From assembly GCA_014800515.1 (NCBI GenBank), contig JAAVFY010000026.1, forward strand, positions 5,331-43,123: a stretch of DNA of 37,793 nucleotides, read 5' to 3'. Shown here piece after piece: positions 18,366-27,472 of the stretch (positions within the stretch are counted from its first letter, which is position 1; every line of letters begins with the position of its first letter). The stretch comes from Bacteroidales bacterium. GTDB lineage: Bacteria; Bacteroidota; Bacteroidia; Bacteroidales; Muribaculaceae. The notes under the pieces are model-generated. The model saw nothing but the letters and a program-made list of their open reading frames with translations, was not told where the DNA came from and searched no databases. Made by a program: the position numbers and the translations under genes.

Positions 18366-20455
18366 TTTTTGCCGCCGCGCTGCTTCTGCTGCTGGCGGAG
18401 CATCTCCTGCTGCTGGCGCTGAGCCTCTTCAAGGCGAGCCATGAATCCCGATTTCTTATGGGGTTTCTTGGCATTTTCAGCCATCGCACGGCGCACATCC
18501 TCCTCTTTTACGAAGTAGCGGCAGGCGTAGGTCTGCAGAATCGTAATGAGCAGGGAGAGGAAATAATAATATGAGAGACCAGCTGCATAGTTATTGAAGA
18601 AGACCATGAAGAACACCGGCATCAGATACATCATCCACTTCATGCCGGGCATCTGTCCGGGGGAATTCTGCATGTTGATGTAGGTGTAGGCAATATTCGT
18701 CACTGTCATGAGCAGACAGAAGAGCGAGATATGATTGCCGAAGTATTCGGTGACCAGAGGAATATTGCCGCTCCAGGAGATTATCGCATCGGGTGCGGCG
18801 AGATCGTGTGCCCACAGAAAGCTCTGTCCTCTAAGTTCTATACACGAGGGGAAGAAGCTGAACATAGCGAAGAGGATAGGCATCTGGAGAAGCATCGGAA
18901 GACAGCCTGACATGGGGCTGGCTCCGGCACGGGAATAAAGCTCCATCGTCTTCTGCTGACGTTTCATGGCGTTTTCCTGACCGGGATATTTCTCGTTAAG
19001 GGCTTTGATGTCCGGTGCGAGAATACGCATCTTGGCCGAACTCTTGTAGCTTTTCCAAGTCAGAGGGAAGAGTACGAGTTTGATAAAGATGGTGAGCAGC
19101 AGGATGATTATGCCATAATTGGAGATAAAGCTTCCAAGGAAATTAAAGACGGGAATCACCACGCCGGTGTTAATCCATCGGAAGATGCTCCAGCCCAGAG
19201 GGATAAGGCGCGTCAGTTTCAGATTCTCACCGACATCGATTGTCTTGTCGAGCGATGAGAGAAGAGGGTAGAGATTCGGACCCAGATAGAGGTCGAAGGT
19301 GACGGGCTTTTCCGAGCGCCAGTCATAGTCATTGACTATGGCATCCGCTTCCATATTCTTGAGATAGTCGCTTCCTTTAAGCACTTGCGAACGGAAGTCG
19401 GCCGTGTTGAACGGACGTTTAGACACGAGCACGGAGGAGAAGAATTGGTTCTTGAATCCGATCCAGCGGATTTTTGCCTCACGCTCTTCGGAATCATCTT
19501 TTGATTCTGAGAGATTCTCGACCGAACCTCCGGCAAATTTATAGTAGAGGGCAGAGTTACGCTCCTCGAACATTCGACCCTTTTCCTGACGGCGCACCTC
19601 TTGTGTCCATTTCAGGCCAAGATTGCGATTGTTGCTCTGCACTATATCTGCCATGCCACGCTGCACGATGTTCATTCTGACTACGTAGCTGTCACCCTTG
19701 GAGAGAATATATTCAATGCCCCAATATGCATTGTCGGACATAGGGAGACTCATCAGGACGGTGGAGTCGTTGACTATGCTCGGAGTGAAATAGAGTTCGG
19801 AGGTAGATACCGACTGAGGAAGGGGGAGTTCAAAATCAAAACTGTTGGTGCCCTTTTCGAAAAGAACGACCTTGCGTTTCACATGTTCCTTCTCATCAGC
19901 ACTGTATTCTGTGTCATATTTCTTTAATTCAGCACGTGTGATGGAGCCGGAGAGGGAGCTGAGGGTGAGTTTGAGTACGTCATTCTCAAGAACCACCGTT
20001 GTGTCCGAACCCATGCGGAAACGGGCGAATTTGCCATATTTACCCATTGATACGGAGGCTTCACGCACGGCCTGGACAGCCTGACGCTGCTCGGCAAGGG
20101 TCATTCGCGAAAGATTACGGTTGCGGATATCGTTCCAATCAAGGGTGTTATCACCGACTTTGACAGTTCCGGTGACGGAGTCGCCGCGCAGCAGAAGGTC
20201 AATGCCTCCCTGACGGAAACGTATTGCGCGGGTGCTGTCAGGCATTGTGACAGTCTCGCCGTTGGCGGTGATGTTGTCGATAAGCCATCCGGTTTCTTCT
20301 GCGCTGAGGACATCAGCGTGTGCCGGGGCCGCTGTCTCCTGAGCGACAGGATCCTTCTGCGGCTCGGTGGGGTTGTCGTTCTTTGGACTCAGCCACATGA
20401 AGCCGAGGAAAACGACTGCCATGAGTAATAGGCCGTAGATGGTGTTCTTGTCCAT
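18362..20455 (-). CDS. yidC: Membrane protein insertase YidC/Oxa1
   Basis: MDKNTIYGLLLMAVVFLGFMWLSP; large periplasmic domain; YGIIILLLTIFIKLVLFPLTWKSYKSSAKM; GASPMSGCLPMLLQMPILFAMFSFFP. Confidence 0.96.
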   Translation of the reverse strand: MDKNTIYGLLLMAVVFLGFMWLSPKNDNPTEPQKDPVAQETAAPAHADVLSAEETGWLIDNITANGETVTMPDSTRAIRFRQGGIDLLLRGDSVTGTVKVGDNTLDWNDIRNRNLSRMTLAEQRQAVQAVREASVSMGKYGKFARFRMGSDTTVVLENDVLKLTLSSLSGSITRAELKKYDTEYSADEKEHVKRKVVLFEKGTNSFDFELPLPQSVSTSELYFTPSIVNDSTVLMSLPMSDNAYWGIEYILSKGDSYVVRMNIVQRGMADIVQSNNRNLGLKWTQEVRRQEKGRMFEERNSALYYKFAGGSVENLSESKDDSEEREAKIRWIGFKNQFFSSVLVSKRPFNTADFRSQVLKGSDYLKNMEADAIVNDYDWRSEKPVTFDLYLGPNLYPLLSSLDKTIDVGENLKLTRLIPLGWSIFRWINTGVVIPVFNFLGSFISNYGIIILLLTIFIKLVLFPLTWKSYKSSAKMRILAPDIKALNEKYPGQENAMKRQQKTMELYSRAGASPMSGCLPMLLQMPILFAMFSFFPSCIELRGQSFLWAHDLAAPDAIISWSGNIPLVTEYFGNHISLFCLLMTVTNIAYTYINMQNSPGQMPGMKWMMYLMPVFFMVFFNNYAAGLSYYYFLSLLITILQTYACRYFVKEEDVRRAMAENAKKPHKKSGFMARLEEAQRQQQEMLRQQQKQRGGKK

Positions 20456-20562
20456 TAATTCGTTGGTAGGTAGTTAAAAAAAAGTAGCGTTTCTGTGGGA
20501 ATGACAGCACACCGGCCCACCGCGGAAAGCGGTGTGTGGCTCCGTGTACATACTTCAAGCCG

Positions 20563-20593
20563 CAAATTTAGTAATAATTCATGAGTCGGCAAA
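20563..20593 (-). promoter_or_regulatory. Bacteroidetes-type promoter upstream of yidC
   Basis: - strand TTTG (20593-20590), 19-nt spacer, TAAATTTG (20570-20563). Confidence 0.75.
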
Positions 20594-20608
20594 GAATAAG
20601 GAAGAGGG

Positions 20609-21433
20609 TCAGAGGGAATAAGTGATTTTGCGCAATTCAGCTGCGAGAATCTCAGCCTTCTTGCCTGAAGCTGCAAGTGACGAAGCTGTGACTGGAGCTC
20701 CGAACTTTATTAGAAATTCTTTTCCCTCGGAGTGGCATAATTCCGAAGGAAGCATGATTTGTTCGAGGTTAACTTTCAGACCTATACGTTTGCGAAGCCT
20801 TGCAAGGCGATAAAACCGGGTCCTGTTGAGGCCTTCGAATTTTACGGGGACTATATCGCGCCCGTATTCGATAGCTTTAGTCACAAAGGTCTTCTGCCAC
20901 TCGAGGTCTGCGATGGAACCATCGGCTCCCATTCTCGACACGAGTCCGGCCGGAAATACGAGAATTCTCGCGTCGGAGGCATACGCTTCGTTGATAAGAC
21001 GCGCCGATTCCCGGGCCTGCGCACCGAATTTATTGACCGGCAGAAAGACGTTGCGTAGCGGTGTGACGTGCATAAGCATGTCGTTGACAATGAATTTGAC
21101 GTTGGAGTCGCCGAAAATATCGCCAAGCACCTTTATAAGGGTTATGCCGTCAAGGCCTCCAAGGGGATGGTTGGAGGCAAATGTGACGGGACGGTCGAGA
21201 GGTATATTCTCGATTCCCTCAACTTTGATTTTCAGTCCGAGCTGTTCGATGACTGAATTTGAAAATGCACTGCCTTCATTAGGGAAGGCAGTGCGCAATA
21301 TCTCGTTAAGCCGTTTCTGGCATATAATCGATTCCATGCTCCGGGTAAGGAGACGGGGGAGTATACGCGACACCTTACGGGGAAGACGCGAACGCAATAT
21401 GGAATCAAGGTCGATTTGTGTGAGTTCAGCCAT
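20609..21433 (-). CDS. Hemolysin/GlsB-like or PlsC-superfamily acyltransferase
   Basis: VTFASNHPLGGLDGITLI (acyltransferase block 1), LRNVFLPVNKFGAQ, ILVFPAGLVSRMG, VPVKFEGLN. Start MAELTQ at 21433. Confidence 0.8.
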   Translation of the reverse strand: MAELTQIDLDSILRSRLPRKVSRILPRLLTRSMESIICQKRLNEILRTAFPNEGSAFSNSVIEQLGLKIKVEGIENIPLDRPVTFASNHPLGGLDGITLIKVLGDIFGDSNVKFIVNDMLMHVTPLRNVFLPVNKFGAQARESARLINEAYASDARILVFPAGLVSRMGADGSIADLEWQKTFVTKAIEYGRDIVPVKFEGLNRTRFYRLARLRKRIGLKVNLEQIMLPSELCHSEGKEFLIKFGAPVTASSLAASGKKAEILAAELRKITYSL

Positions 21434-22598
21434 TGACAGATGTCTCTTCGTCCCAGAACTCGTCGGTCCATTCTTCGTCGGTCTCGGGCAGTGAGTATTC
21501 ATCGTCGTCGATCTCAGGCTGGTCAAAGATGAAATCGTCTTCCTCCTGCACTCGATGACGAATATCAAGCGGACGATGTGTGATAGTGGAGGGGGCGGCG
21601 TGCTCCTCACTATTGATTTCGCGCCAGAGGATATCCTTAAGTTCCGAGATACCTTCGCCTGTCACGGCAGAAATAAACAGTGTCGGGATTCCCTCAGGGA
21701 GCTCCTCTCTGAGAGCTTCGCGGAGTTCGTCGTCAAGCAGGTCACATTTTGTGATAGCGAGAACGCGAGACTTGTCGGCAAGTTCGGGATTGAACTCACG
21801 TACCTCTTTTAGAAGCACTTCATAGTCGCGACGTATGTCGGTGGTGTCTGCACTGACCATGAAGAGTAAAACCGCATTTCGTTCGATATGGCGAAGGAAC
21901 CTGAGTCCGAGTCCTTTACCTTCGGAAGCACCTTCGATAATTCCAGGGATATCCGCCATGGTGAAGGATCGGTCGCCGCGATAGCTGACGATACCAAGAG
22001 ATGGCTCCATGGTGGTGAAGGGATAATCGGCTATCTTGGGTTTGGCCGCTGAGATGGAGGAAAGCAGGGTGGATTTACCGGCATTTGGGAATCCGACAAG
22101 ACCCACGTCGCCCAGCAGCTTCAACTCAAGAACCACGGCTTTCTCAATGGCCGGTTGGCCGGGTTGGGCATAACGTGGCGCACGGTTGGTGGAGGTGGCG
22201 AAGTGCCAGTTGCCAAGTCCTCCTTTTCCACCACGAAGAAGTCGGACTTCCTCTCCGTCGCTTGTCACTTCACAAAGAAATTCTCCCGATTCGGCATCGA
22301 AAACGGCAGTGCCGACAGGCACTTCGATAATACGGTCTTCACCATCTTTGCCGAAAGAGCGACCGGCTCCGCCACTCTCACCGTCAGTGGCAAAGATGTG
22401 GCGCTGATAGCGCAGATGCAGAAGAGTCCAGAGGTTGCGGTTGCCACGAAGAATAATATGACCTCCGCGTCCGCCGTCGCCGCCGTCCGGACCTCCCTTG
22501 GGCACATATTTTGCCCTGTGGAAATGACGGCTTCCCGCTCCTCCCTTTCCGGAGCGGCAAAGTATTTTTACGTAGTCTATGAAATTAGAGTCTGCCAT
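21426..22598 (-). CDS. obg: GTPase Obg/CgtA
   Basis: Gly-rich Obg domain (GKGGAGSRHFHRAKYVPKGGPDGGDGGRGGHIILRG); GFPNAGKSTLL, DIPGIIEGASEGKGLG, TKCD. Confidence 0.96.
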   Translation of the reverse strand: MADSNFIDYVKILCRSGKGGAGSRHFHRAKYVPKGGPDGGDGGRGGHIILRGNRNLWTLLHLRYQRHIFATDGESGGAGRSFGKDGEDRIIEVPVGTAVFDAESGEFLCEVTSDGEEVRLLRGGKGGLGNWHFATSTNRAPRYAQPGQPAIEKAVVLELKLLGDVGLVGFPNAGKSTLLSSISAAKPKIADYPFTTMEPSLGIVSYRGDRSFTMADIPGIIEGASEGKGLGLRFLRHIERNAVLLFMVSADTTDIRRDYEVLLKEVREFNPELADKSRVLAITKCDLLDDELREALREELPEGIPTLFISAVTGEGISELKDILWREINSEEHAAPSTITHRPLDIRHRVQEEDDFIFDQPEIDDDEYSLPETDEEWTDEFWDEETSVNG

Positions 22599-22644
22599 GA
22601 TAAATGTGTATGTTGAAGGAGGGATGTCGGGGTGAATAAAGAGG

Positions 22645-23688
22645 TTATCGGCACAAAGAGCGGCGATCCATTAATTGATTGGCATATCTGAAATCGTCGG
22701 GCGAGCCTATGTCTACCCACAGTCCCTCAACAGGAAAATAACTTACTTTGCGACCGGAATCTATGAGGGTGAGCAGGAAATCGGGGGCATCCAGATACTC
22801 TCCCGGTGCCATCTCTTTTATGAGCCGGCGACGCAATATGTAAACGCCGGCATTGGCAAAATAGTTGAAGGTCGGTTTCTCGCTCAGACCTGTCACTCTG
22901 TCGCCGTCGGTCTGCATTATGGCGAAGGGCACTGAGACAGTATAGGGGATAGCCGCTACGGTCAATTCCGCTCCCGAACTCTCGTGATGAAGATACATCT
23001 GTTCAAAGTCGAGAGTGGTCAGCAGATCGGAGTTCATGAGAATGAGATTGTCATGACGCAGACCTTCGATGAGTGTAAGACTCCCCATTGTGCCCAGACG
23101 TCGTGGTTCTTCAACGCAGGTCACTTCCTGACAATTCCGGAAGTGTTCGATAATTTGTTCGCGGAGGTAGTTGACTGTGACGAAGATGTTGTCTATCCCG
23201 CAGGCTTTCAGTTCCTCTATATTATAATCTATTATGGGGCGTCCTCCCACTTCAAGAAGTGGTTTGGGACAGTTGAGAGTCAGTGGTCGCAGACGTTCGC
23301 CCCGCCCCCCTGCCATAAGCACGGCGTCAAGCGGAAGCGAGGAACGCAACCTGCGTAAGTCGAGGATATCTGCAAGCAACCCGTTTTCAAGAACCGGAAG
23401 CAAGTCAATGCCCCTCTTACGGGCTTCACGCATGACGTGAGGGCGAGAAGAGTTCTCGTCGATACGCATGAAGTCGCGATACATGAATTCACTGACAGGT
23501 GTATGCAGCGAGTCGCCCCGCAGCATAGCTCTGCGTATGTCGCCGTCAGTGACGGTGCCCTGCATTTTCTTTTCATCATCAAGGGCGAAAAGAGTCATGG
23601 TGTCGCCGGAGAGACGATTTATGGCCACAAGAGCATCGCGCATAGTTGCGGAGCAATCAATTATATGTCGGAGTGATTGAGTGTTCAT
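22645..23688 (-). CDS. CBS-domain nucleotidyltransferase (sugar-1-phosphate guanylyltransferase-like, PtmE-type architecture)
   Basis: N-term CBS-like pair (GTVTDGDIRRAMLRG; RGIDLLPVLENGLLADIL) plus NTP_transferase DAVLMAGGRGERLRPLTLNCPKPLLEVGGRPIIDY; VDIGSPDDFRYAN. Confidence 0.88.
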   Translation of the reverse strand: MNTQSLRHIIDCSATMRDALVAINRLSGDTMTLFALDDEKKMQGTVTDGDIRRAMLRGDSLHTPVSEFMYRDFMRIDENSSRPHVMREARKRGIDLLPVLENGLLADILDLRRLRSSLPLDAVLMAGGRGERLRPLTLNCPKPLLEVGGRPIIDYNIEELKACGIDNIFVTVNYLREQIIEHFRNCQEVTCVEEPRRLGTMGSLTLIEGLRHDNLILMNSDLLTTLDFEQMYLHHESSGAELTVAAIPYTVSVPFAIMQTDGDRVTGLSEKPTFNYFANAGVYILRRRLIKEMAPGEYLDAPDFLLTLIDSGRKVSYFPVEGLWVDIGSPDDFRYANQLMDRRSLCR

Positions 23689-24629
23689 GGAAGGTTGATG
23701 AGTCGGGAATTTGTGGGTGAATCCGTGGAAGAGGAGTCTTCATAGAGTGCAAGAGTAGAGCGCAATTCACTCTTGACCATTGTGATCAGTTCGCGTGGTT
23801 CGAGTACCTTCACGGAGTCGCCCATGCTCAGAATTTCATGTACGAGTTCGTAGTTGAGTTTGAGACGATAGGTGAAAATCGAGTGTCCGTCACCAATGAC
23901 CTCATCCTGCGACGGATGGAGCGGAAGGGCCCGGAAATATTTTGCACGTGTGCTGTCGGTCAGTAGTTTCACCGTCTTTACGGGAGCCCTTGAGGCAGTC
24001 ACGCCTATAATGTCAGCGAATATCTCGGATGGGTCATATCCCTTCGGAATCTCAAACGAGTCGTGAGTGAGGCGCATCTCCCGTACTCTGTCGAGAGCAT
24101 ACGTCCTGAGATCATTGCCTTTTTCCTTCATGCCTACCATATACCATCGTTGCTTATAACGCTTCAGCATATATGGGCTGAATAGAATATCGTGCTCTAT
24201 ACGAGCGCGATTGAAGCCGGCGTATGCGAACACTATCTTCTGGTTGTTGGTGACGGCTTCATAGACAGTCTGAAAGAACTCACGGGCGGAAGGCACATCC
24301 TCCACGTCAATTCTGGCAGATGCCTCAGGAGAAACCTTCACAGTGCTGCTGAGAGCGTGCTGTTCAAGCATCCAGTTGGTGAGGGCCCGACTTCTTCTTC
24401 CGGGGTCGGCGGGAATATAGTATTCCCCTTTGGAATTGCATAAGATGTCAATATTGAAATTCTCTTCAATAGCTCTTCGATAATGAAAGAAAGTGCGCGC
24501 CGGCATCTCCTCTCCGTCGCCTTTAGAGGAGCGTTTCCAAAGAGAACTGATTTCAGCACGTGTCAGTTTGCCGTAGCGGTTGAGGGTGTCTACGATCCAA
24601 ACGTAGCGCCCGAAGAGGTCTTTTGACAT
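23685..24629 (-). CDS. WYL-domain transcriptional regulator
   Basis: N-terminal wHTH-like region (RYGKLTRAEISSLWKRSS...MPARTFFHYRRAIEENF); WYL-like core KQRWYMVGMKEKGNDLRTYALDRVREM; 4-nt overlap with downstream gene. Confidence 0.87.
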   Translation of the reverse strand: MSKDLFGRYVWIVDTLNRYGKLTRAEISSLWKRSSKGDGEEMPARTFFHYRRAIEENFNIDILCNSKGEYYIPADPGRRSRALTNWMLEQHALSSTVKVSPEASARIDVEDVPSAREFFQTVYEAVTNNQKIVFAYAGFNRARIEHDILFSPYMLKRYKQRWYMVGMKEKGNDLRTYALDRVREMRLTHDSFEIPKGYDPSEIFADIIGVTASRAPVKTVKLLTDSTRAKYFRALPLHPSQDEVIGDGHSIFTYRLKLNYELVHEILSMGDSVKVLEPRELITMVKSELRSTLALYEDSSSTDSPTNSRLINLP

Positions 24630-24679
24630 GACGGCAAATGTAGCGAAAAATTCTGAGATTCCTATATGCGGGAAATAAA

Positions 24680-24703
24680 AAATCAGGGTGGTTGCCCTGA
24701 TTT
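24680..24703 (-). terminator. Intrinsic terminator of the SDR gene (could act in both directions)
   Basis: Perfect 9-bp stem AAATCAGGG/CCCTGATTT with 6-nt loop; on - strand followed by a T-rich tract (CCCTGATTTTTTATTT); on + followed by TTTATATTTTT. Confidence 0.8.
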
Positions 24704-24753
24704 ATATTTTTCGACTGCAATATGTTGGAGGAAAAATGTGGCGAGACATCGTG

Positions 24754-25518
24754 TTATTCCGTCTTTTTTACTCCGGTGAAATATTTCGTCAGAGGCATAC
24801 GTACCCAAAGGAAGTCGGGAATAAGGCGCCAAAGCAAGGTGACAATGTTCCATCTCCAATCGATGACGGCCACCCGGCGACGCCGGACAATAGCACGAAG
24901 CACTTGCGGCAGGACATAGTCCAGATCCATTTCGAGAGGGTATTGTGTGTTTTCATGCAATAGGGGAGTGGAAGTCCAACCGGGACGAATGTCGGTGATG
25001 CTTATCCCGGCATTTTCTGTCCGCGAAAGCTGGTCGAGGGCCACCATATAGGCTTGGTCAAAACTCTTGGAAGCCGAATAAGCCGTCATGGCACCAATTC
25101 CTTTTGTTCCCGCCACAGAAGTGATGGCCGCTATCTGTCCGCCTTTGCCACGCCCGCGAAGATAGCGGTAGGCAGTGCTCAGCATACGAGCGAAGGCTAC
25201 AGCATTGGTCTGAACTATCCGGGTCTCCATTGCAGGGTGCAGTCCGGGATTCTCGTATCCGATACCGGCGACATGGAAATAGATGTCCATTCCTCCGAGG
25301 CGTCCGATGAGGTGGAGCAGTCTTGACTCTGCATCCTCCTTGTCAATATCAATTGTCTCATATTCCACAAAGTCGGGATACCTTGACTTGAGTTCGCGCA
25401 ACTTCTCTATCCGGCGTGCTGCAATTCCAACTCTGACTCCTCTGGATGCCAAGGCTTCAGCCACAGCAAGTCCGATGCCTGATGAGGCACCCATTATCAC
25501 TATTTTTTTCATAATCAA
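24754..25518 (-). CDS. Short-chain dehydrogenase/reductase
   Basis: KIVIMGASSGIGLAVAEAL (TGxxxGIG-type); VAGIGYE (NAG-like position), AYSASKSFD (YxxxK). Confidence 0.93.
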   Translation of the reverse strand: MIMKKIVIMGASSGIGLAVAEALASRGVRVGIAARRIEKLRELKSRYPDFVEYETIDIDKEDAESRLLHLIGRLGGMDIYFHVAGIGYENPGLHPAMETRIVQTNAVAFARMLSTAYRYLRGRGKGGQIAAITSVAGTKGIGAMTAYSASKSFDQAYMVALDQLSRTENAGISITDIRPGWTSTPLLHENTQYPLEMDLDYVLPQVLRAIVRRRRVAVIDWRWNIVTLLWRLIPDFLWVRMPLTKYFTGVKKTE

Positions 25519-25708
25519 GTTAATTATAAGTTTTTAGCCAAGTATTATCAAAAATACATCGCCTCTGCGTTAATATTTTTTGTGAGATGGGATCTAAATA
25601 TCGGAAGGTGCTGACACACACCCTTATTGTTAAAACCTGTTTTATCCATAAAAAGTTAGTTTATAATAGTTGTGACATAATCGGGGATTCTAAAATTCTC
25701 GGAAGCGG

Positions 25709-25740
25709 TTTGTATATGTCGGTTGAAAGACTTACTTTTG
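25709..25740 (+). promoter_or_regulatory. Bacteroidetes-type promoter upstream of the secreted protein gene
   Basis: TTTG 25709-25712, 20-nt spacer, TACTTTTG 25733-25740; ATG at 25827. Confidence 0.75.
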
Positions 25741-25826
25741 TGGCATATAATTACTTGACGGGAGGGAATGTCGCATTAATTCTTATACATCCGACAACTC
25801 CTGTACTTTTTTGAACTGTATCAATC

Positions 25827-27329
25827 ATGAAGAAATTAGGATTGACCTTGGCCTTGGGAGTGATGTTTTTGAGTGCCGTTGAGACTCCCGTATCGGCAAA
25901 AATACGGAGTATGGCATTCGATTTTAACGGTTCTGATTTCTCCTTTGGAGCGGCTCCCTCCTCATATTCTGAAACTGCAGAGATAGATGGCGCGGAGTGG
26001 GCAGTGAAGTGTGGCAAGGGAGTGACCGCTTCAGAAGCCCTTCCGGCGTATTGTGCTGAGGGTTTTGATTCCGCCCAACGGTTTCTCCTTCCGGCAGGTA
26101 GCAGTAACTCCTCTTCTTCCTACCTGATATTGAGCACGGATGCTATGGCAGATATGACTATCAGGAAAGTTGAGGTGTATGCCTGGGTGCATGGAAGCAA
26201 TGCAGGCAACGTCCGACTGTCGGTCAATACAGCCAACGCTGCCGATATAACCAAAGAGACTCTCCGTCTGGAGGATACGACGGCGGTAGTCCAATCCGAC
26301 GGCTCTCTGGAAGCTTACAGTGCGTATCGCTCTCCTTTGTGCTTTGTGGGCGAACCTGCTCCGGAAGCTCGCCTGAAACTTTATTTTGTCAATAAATCGA
26401 CTGCTCCCACTTCGATTGCAATGTCAAGGGTGGTAGTGGAGTATGATGATGGCATCGTGGACCCCATTGACCTCTCTTTCAATATCAACGGGGAGAGTGT
26501 AGAAAGCGGATGCACCGTGCAACCCGGAGCGGTTCTTACATTGGATTATGGGGATATCTCCGATGCAGTCGTCACGTATCTGGTTGGTGATTCGTCGGCC
26601 GATGATGTTTTTCCTGCCGAGGGAATTGTGTTGGATACCCCCGGATACTATACTTATCATTTCACCGTGTCGGCTCCCGGTCGCGATACGGTTTCCGCTG
26701 ACTTTGAAGTGAATGTGGCCGATGCCGGCGACTCGCAGGACACTGTTAGCTTTGCAGATTATGAGAAATATGGGTTGACATTATATAGCCCTGAGGATGA
26801 GACAACTCAGAATGGTATGATCGAATGGGAGGCCTGTGGTCTGAAATTCACAATTCCTCAGGGAGAAAACGTGAGAATGGAGATGGATGCCGATAACACT
26901 CCTATGCTTATGTTTGCACCCGGGTCCTATATCGAACTGAACGTTACGGAAGCGGGTCAGAAGATTGTCTATGTCGAGGCGGAAGGTACAAATACCGAAG
27001 GGTTTGAGTATGAGGTGGCAGACTATCAGACGACTGAGCCGGAATCTATGGTGATGAAAGGCATTCGGAATGCTGCTAAATGGGATTCGGAGGAGGAGAC
27101 GGTGAATGCGCTTCTTCTTACCAACAGGGGGAACGTCAAGGCAGGCTTGTCTCATCTCAGAATAATGCTTGATAAAGATATTGAGACCATTATAGAAAAA
27201 CTCGCAACGGATGTAGGGGAGACTATGGAATATTATGATCTCTCCGGCCGTAGAGTGAGAGAAGTCACGACAGGGATATACGTGGAGCGTCGTGGAAGCG
27301 AGTCACGTCTTATCATAATCAAGCGATAA
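25827..27329 (+). CDS. Secreted protein of unknown function with C-terminal sorting-like domain
   Basis: Signal peptide MKKLGLTLALGVMFLSAVETPVSA; beta-rich Ig-like segments; C-term EYYDLSGRRVREVTTGIYVERRGSESRLIIIKR resembles Bacteroidetes secretion/T9SS-type C-terminal domains. Confidence 0.75.
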   Translation: MKKLGLTLALGVMFLSAVETPVSAKIRSMAFDFNGSDFSFGAAPSSYSETAEIDGAEWAVKCGKGVTASEALPAYCAEGFDSAQRFLLPAGSSNSSSSYLILSTDAMADMTIRKVEVYAWVHGSNAGNVRLSVNTANAADITKETLRLEDTTAVVQSDGSLEAYSAYRSPLCFVGEPAPEARLKLYFVNKSTAPTSIAMSRVVVEYDDGIVDPIDLSFNINGESVESGCTVQPGAVLTLDYGDISDAVVTYLVGDSSADDVFPAEGIVLDTPGYYTYHFTVSAPGRDTVSADFEVNVADAGDSQDTVSFADYEKYGLTLYSPEDETTQNGMIEWEACGLKFTIPQGENVRMEMDADNTPMLMFAPGSYIELNVTEAGQKIVYVEAEGTNTEGFEYEVADYQTTEPESMVMKGIRNAAKWDSEEETVNALLLTNRGNVKAGLSHLRIMLDKDIETIIEKLATDVGETMEYYDLSGRRVREVTTGIYVERRGSESRLIIIKR

Positions 27330-27358
27330 CAATTTTTAAGGGTTCGAGGGTGCGAGAT

Positions 27359-27390
27359 TTTGGAGATTTCAATATTAAAGTCTAATTTTG
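27359..27390 (+). promoter_or_regulatory. Bacteroidetes-type promoter upstream of the polysaccharide export operon
   Basis: TTTG 27359-27362, 20-nt spacer, TAATTTTG 27383-27390; ATG at 27473. Confidence 0.78.
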
Positions 27391-27472
27391 TACGTTAAAT
27401 CTACGGCTTGATAGGCTTTAAAGTTATAGCTTAGTGCCGGTTAAGACCTTTTAAATCGCAAAAACGTAGTAA

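Noticed and set aside
20826-21494. 222-aa ORF on + strand opposite the acyltransferase
   Set aside because: Antisense shadow; Ser/Arg-rich translation without recognisable domains.
22645-24629. WYL gene as evidence for a phage-defence island
   Set aside because: No nuclease, restriction-modification, CRISPR or toxin genes nearby; flanked by housekeeping genes (obg, SDR).
24635-24642. TACATTTG on - strand next to the WYL start as a promoter (leaderless transcript)
   Set aside because: No -33 TTTG at the proper distance; the motif alone is too short to support a call.
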